This document shows positions 5,603 to 6,398 of a stretch of 6,398 nt of DNA, one piece after another. This DNA is from Cytophagales bacterium (lineage in GTDB: Bacteria; Bacteroidota; Bacteroidia; Cytophagales; UBA9547), in NCBI GenBank assembly GCA_013298205.1, contig JAAFJZ010000148.1, forward strand, positions 1 to 6,398, in the 5' to 3' direction. Below the pieces are notes generated by a model. It did no database searches. It was not told the DNA's origin and saw nothing but the letters and a program-made list of their open reading frames with translations. The first letter of the stretch is position 1, and each line of letters starts with the position of its first letter. A program made the translations under genes and the position numbers.

Positions 5603-6398
5603 TTATCGGTTCTAGTAATGTTAATTGAATTGATTCTTTAATCGCTTCTCTTTGGTTTTTCAAAGCATTCATCATTTCTCCTGCTATTGCCTCAATAACT
5701 GGAACCGAAACAGAATTACCTGCAACTTTTCTAGCTTGCGAATAAGGAATATTAATTTTAAAAGCGTCAGGAAATCCTTGAAGCCTTAACATTTCTCTAT
5801 CAGTTAATCTTCTTACACCGTTTACAACAAGATAATTGTAGCTTCCTCCTGCCCTTAAAGCACAAGAATATGGAAGGGCAGATATATTACCTCCAATGTT
5901 TTCGTGCCATACAGACGGAATGGGCGGTACACCTTTTACTGTGTTTAATCTTTTTTCTTTGAGTGTGTCGGATAGAAAATAACTTTGTGGTATTTCTTCC
6001 TCTTTTTGTAATATTTCTGTTAATGGTCTATAATAACCAAGTGGTTTAGGAAATTTAAAATGAATTGGGTCTTTAAATCCTACAATATATATTCTTTCAC
6101 GTTTTTGAGGAACACCAAAATCTAATGAATTAAACACTTTATGATAAACTGTATATCCAAGTCCTCTTAACTTTTCTAAAATTACTGCAAAGGTTTGTCC
6201 GTTGTCGTGTGTTGTCAAACGCTTTACGTTTTCCAATAAAAATGCTTGTGGTTGTTTTGCTTCTAAAATGGCTTCAATGTTAAAAAATAAAGTTCCTCTT
6301 GTGTCTGCAAAACCAAGTCCTTTACCTGCAATACTAAAAGGTTGGCAAGGAAAGCCTGCTAATAAAATATCGTGGTTTGGAATATCGCTTGGTGCTAT
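5568..6398 (-). CDS. DNA (cytosine-5) methyltransferase, N terminus beyond right edge
   Basis: The frame is open from the right edge to the stop at 5568 and gives 276 residues. Numbering from the edge, motif IV is GFPCQPFSIAGKGLGF, with the catalytic Cys at residue 18 (codon 6345-6347). Motif VI is LLENVKR (Glu56-Asn57-Val58). Motif VIII is QKRERIYIVGF (98-108). The target-recognition region spans about 109-195, including the stretch GGNISALPYSCALRAGGSYN. Motif IX is RRLTDREMLRLQGFP (196-210) and motif X is VAGNSVSVPVIEA (225-237). Motif I (SAM binding) must lie outside the window; about 60 residues are missing by comparison with M.HhaI. The enzyme flips out a target cytosine and methylates C5, protecting host DNA from the endonuclease encoded immediately downstream. 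A TTG at about 6236 could be mistaken for the start, but it lies after the catalytic Cys and cannot be right. Its specificity should match its partner, probably RGCGCY. Confidence 0.93.
   Translation of the reverse strand: MAPSDIPNHDILLAGFPCQPFSIAGKGLGFADTRGTLFFNIEAILEAKQPQAFLLENVKRLTTHDNGQTFAVILEKLRGLGYTVYHKVFNSLDFGVPQKRERIYIVGFKDPIHFKFPKPLGYYRPLTEILQKEEEIPQSYFLSDTLKEKRLNTVKGVPPIPSVWHENIGGNISALPYSCALRAGGSYNYLVVNGVRRLTDREMLRLQGFPDAFKINIPYSQARKVAGNSVSVPVIEAIAGEMMNALKNQREAIKESIQLTLLEPINESKRSKTIVG

Noticed and set aside
6234..6236. TTG as the methyltransferase start
   Set aside because: The frame continues open to the right edge and includes the catalytic PCQ motif upstream of this codon, so the true start is outside the window.
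1..6398. CRISPR array, tRNA, rRNA or insertion sequence
   Set aside because: No regularly spaced repeats, cloverleaf-like sequence, rRNA segments, transposase motifs or terminal inverted repeats with target duplications were seen.

Overview
The window looks like a piece of a Bacteroidota chromosome, most likely Flavobacteriia. It is very AT-rich, and start codons lack a clear purine-rich Shine-Dalgarno. Several genes are preceded by matches to the Bacteroidota -7 element (TAnnTTTG). The gene families also fit: a TolB-like periplasmic protein, a small lipoprotein, an MlaF-type ATPase and CvfB. No rRNA, tRNA, CRISPR array, transposase or integrase is visible.

Left third (1-2122): The first 565 bases hold, on the minus strand, the N-terminal 188 residues of a secreted TolB-like protein that runs off the left edge. 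Next, also on the minus strand, is a 73-residue lipoprotein gene with a textbook 13-bp hairpin terminator. A 396-bp, extremely AT-rich gap follows. It carries divergent promoter-like elements and one large unexplained stem-loop (1092-1143). On the plus strand is a stand-alone MlaF-like ABC ATPase, the only plus-strand gene in the window.

Middle (2138-4491): A compact minus-strand operon is transcribed in the order riboflavin synthase (ribE), CvfB-like S1 RNA-binding protein, LacX-type aldose 1-epimerase. The gaps are 11 and 6 bp. It converges on the ATPase gene with only 15 bp between stop codons.

Right third (4538-6398): A type II restriction-modification pair lies on the minus strand. A C5-cytosine methyltransferase (N terminus beyond the right edge) comes first and overlaps by 35 bp the start of a 354-residue restriction endonuclease that I assign to the HaeII family (RGCGCY). 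Methyltransferase-first order with overlap fits protection before cleavage. The pair abuts ribE with a 46-bp gap holding an imperfect hairpin and no obvious promoter, so the rib operon may depend partly on read-through from the R-M genes.

I see no convincing new system. The best leads are the HaeII-like module next to ribE, the orphan MlaF ATPase, and the large stem-loop in the divergent intergenic region.
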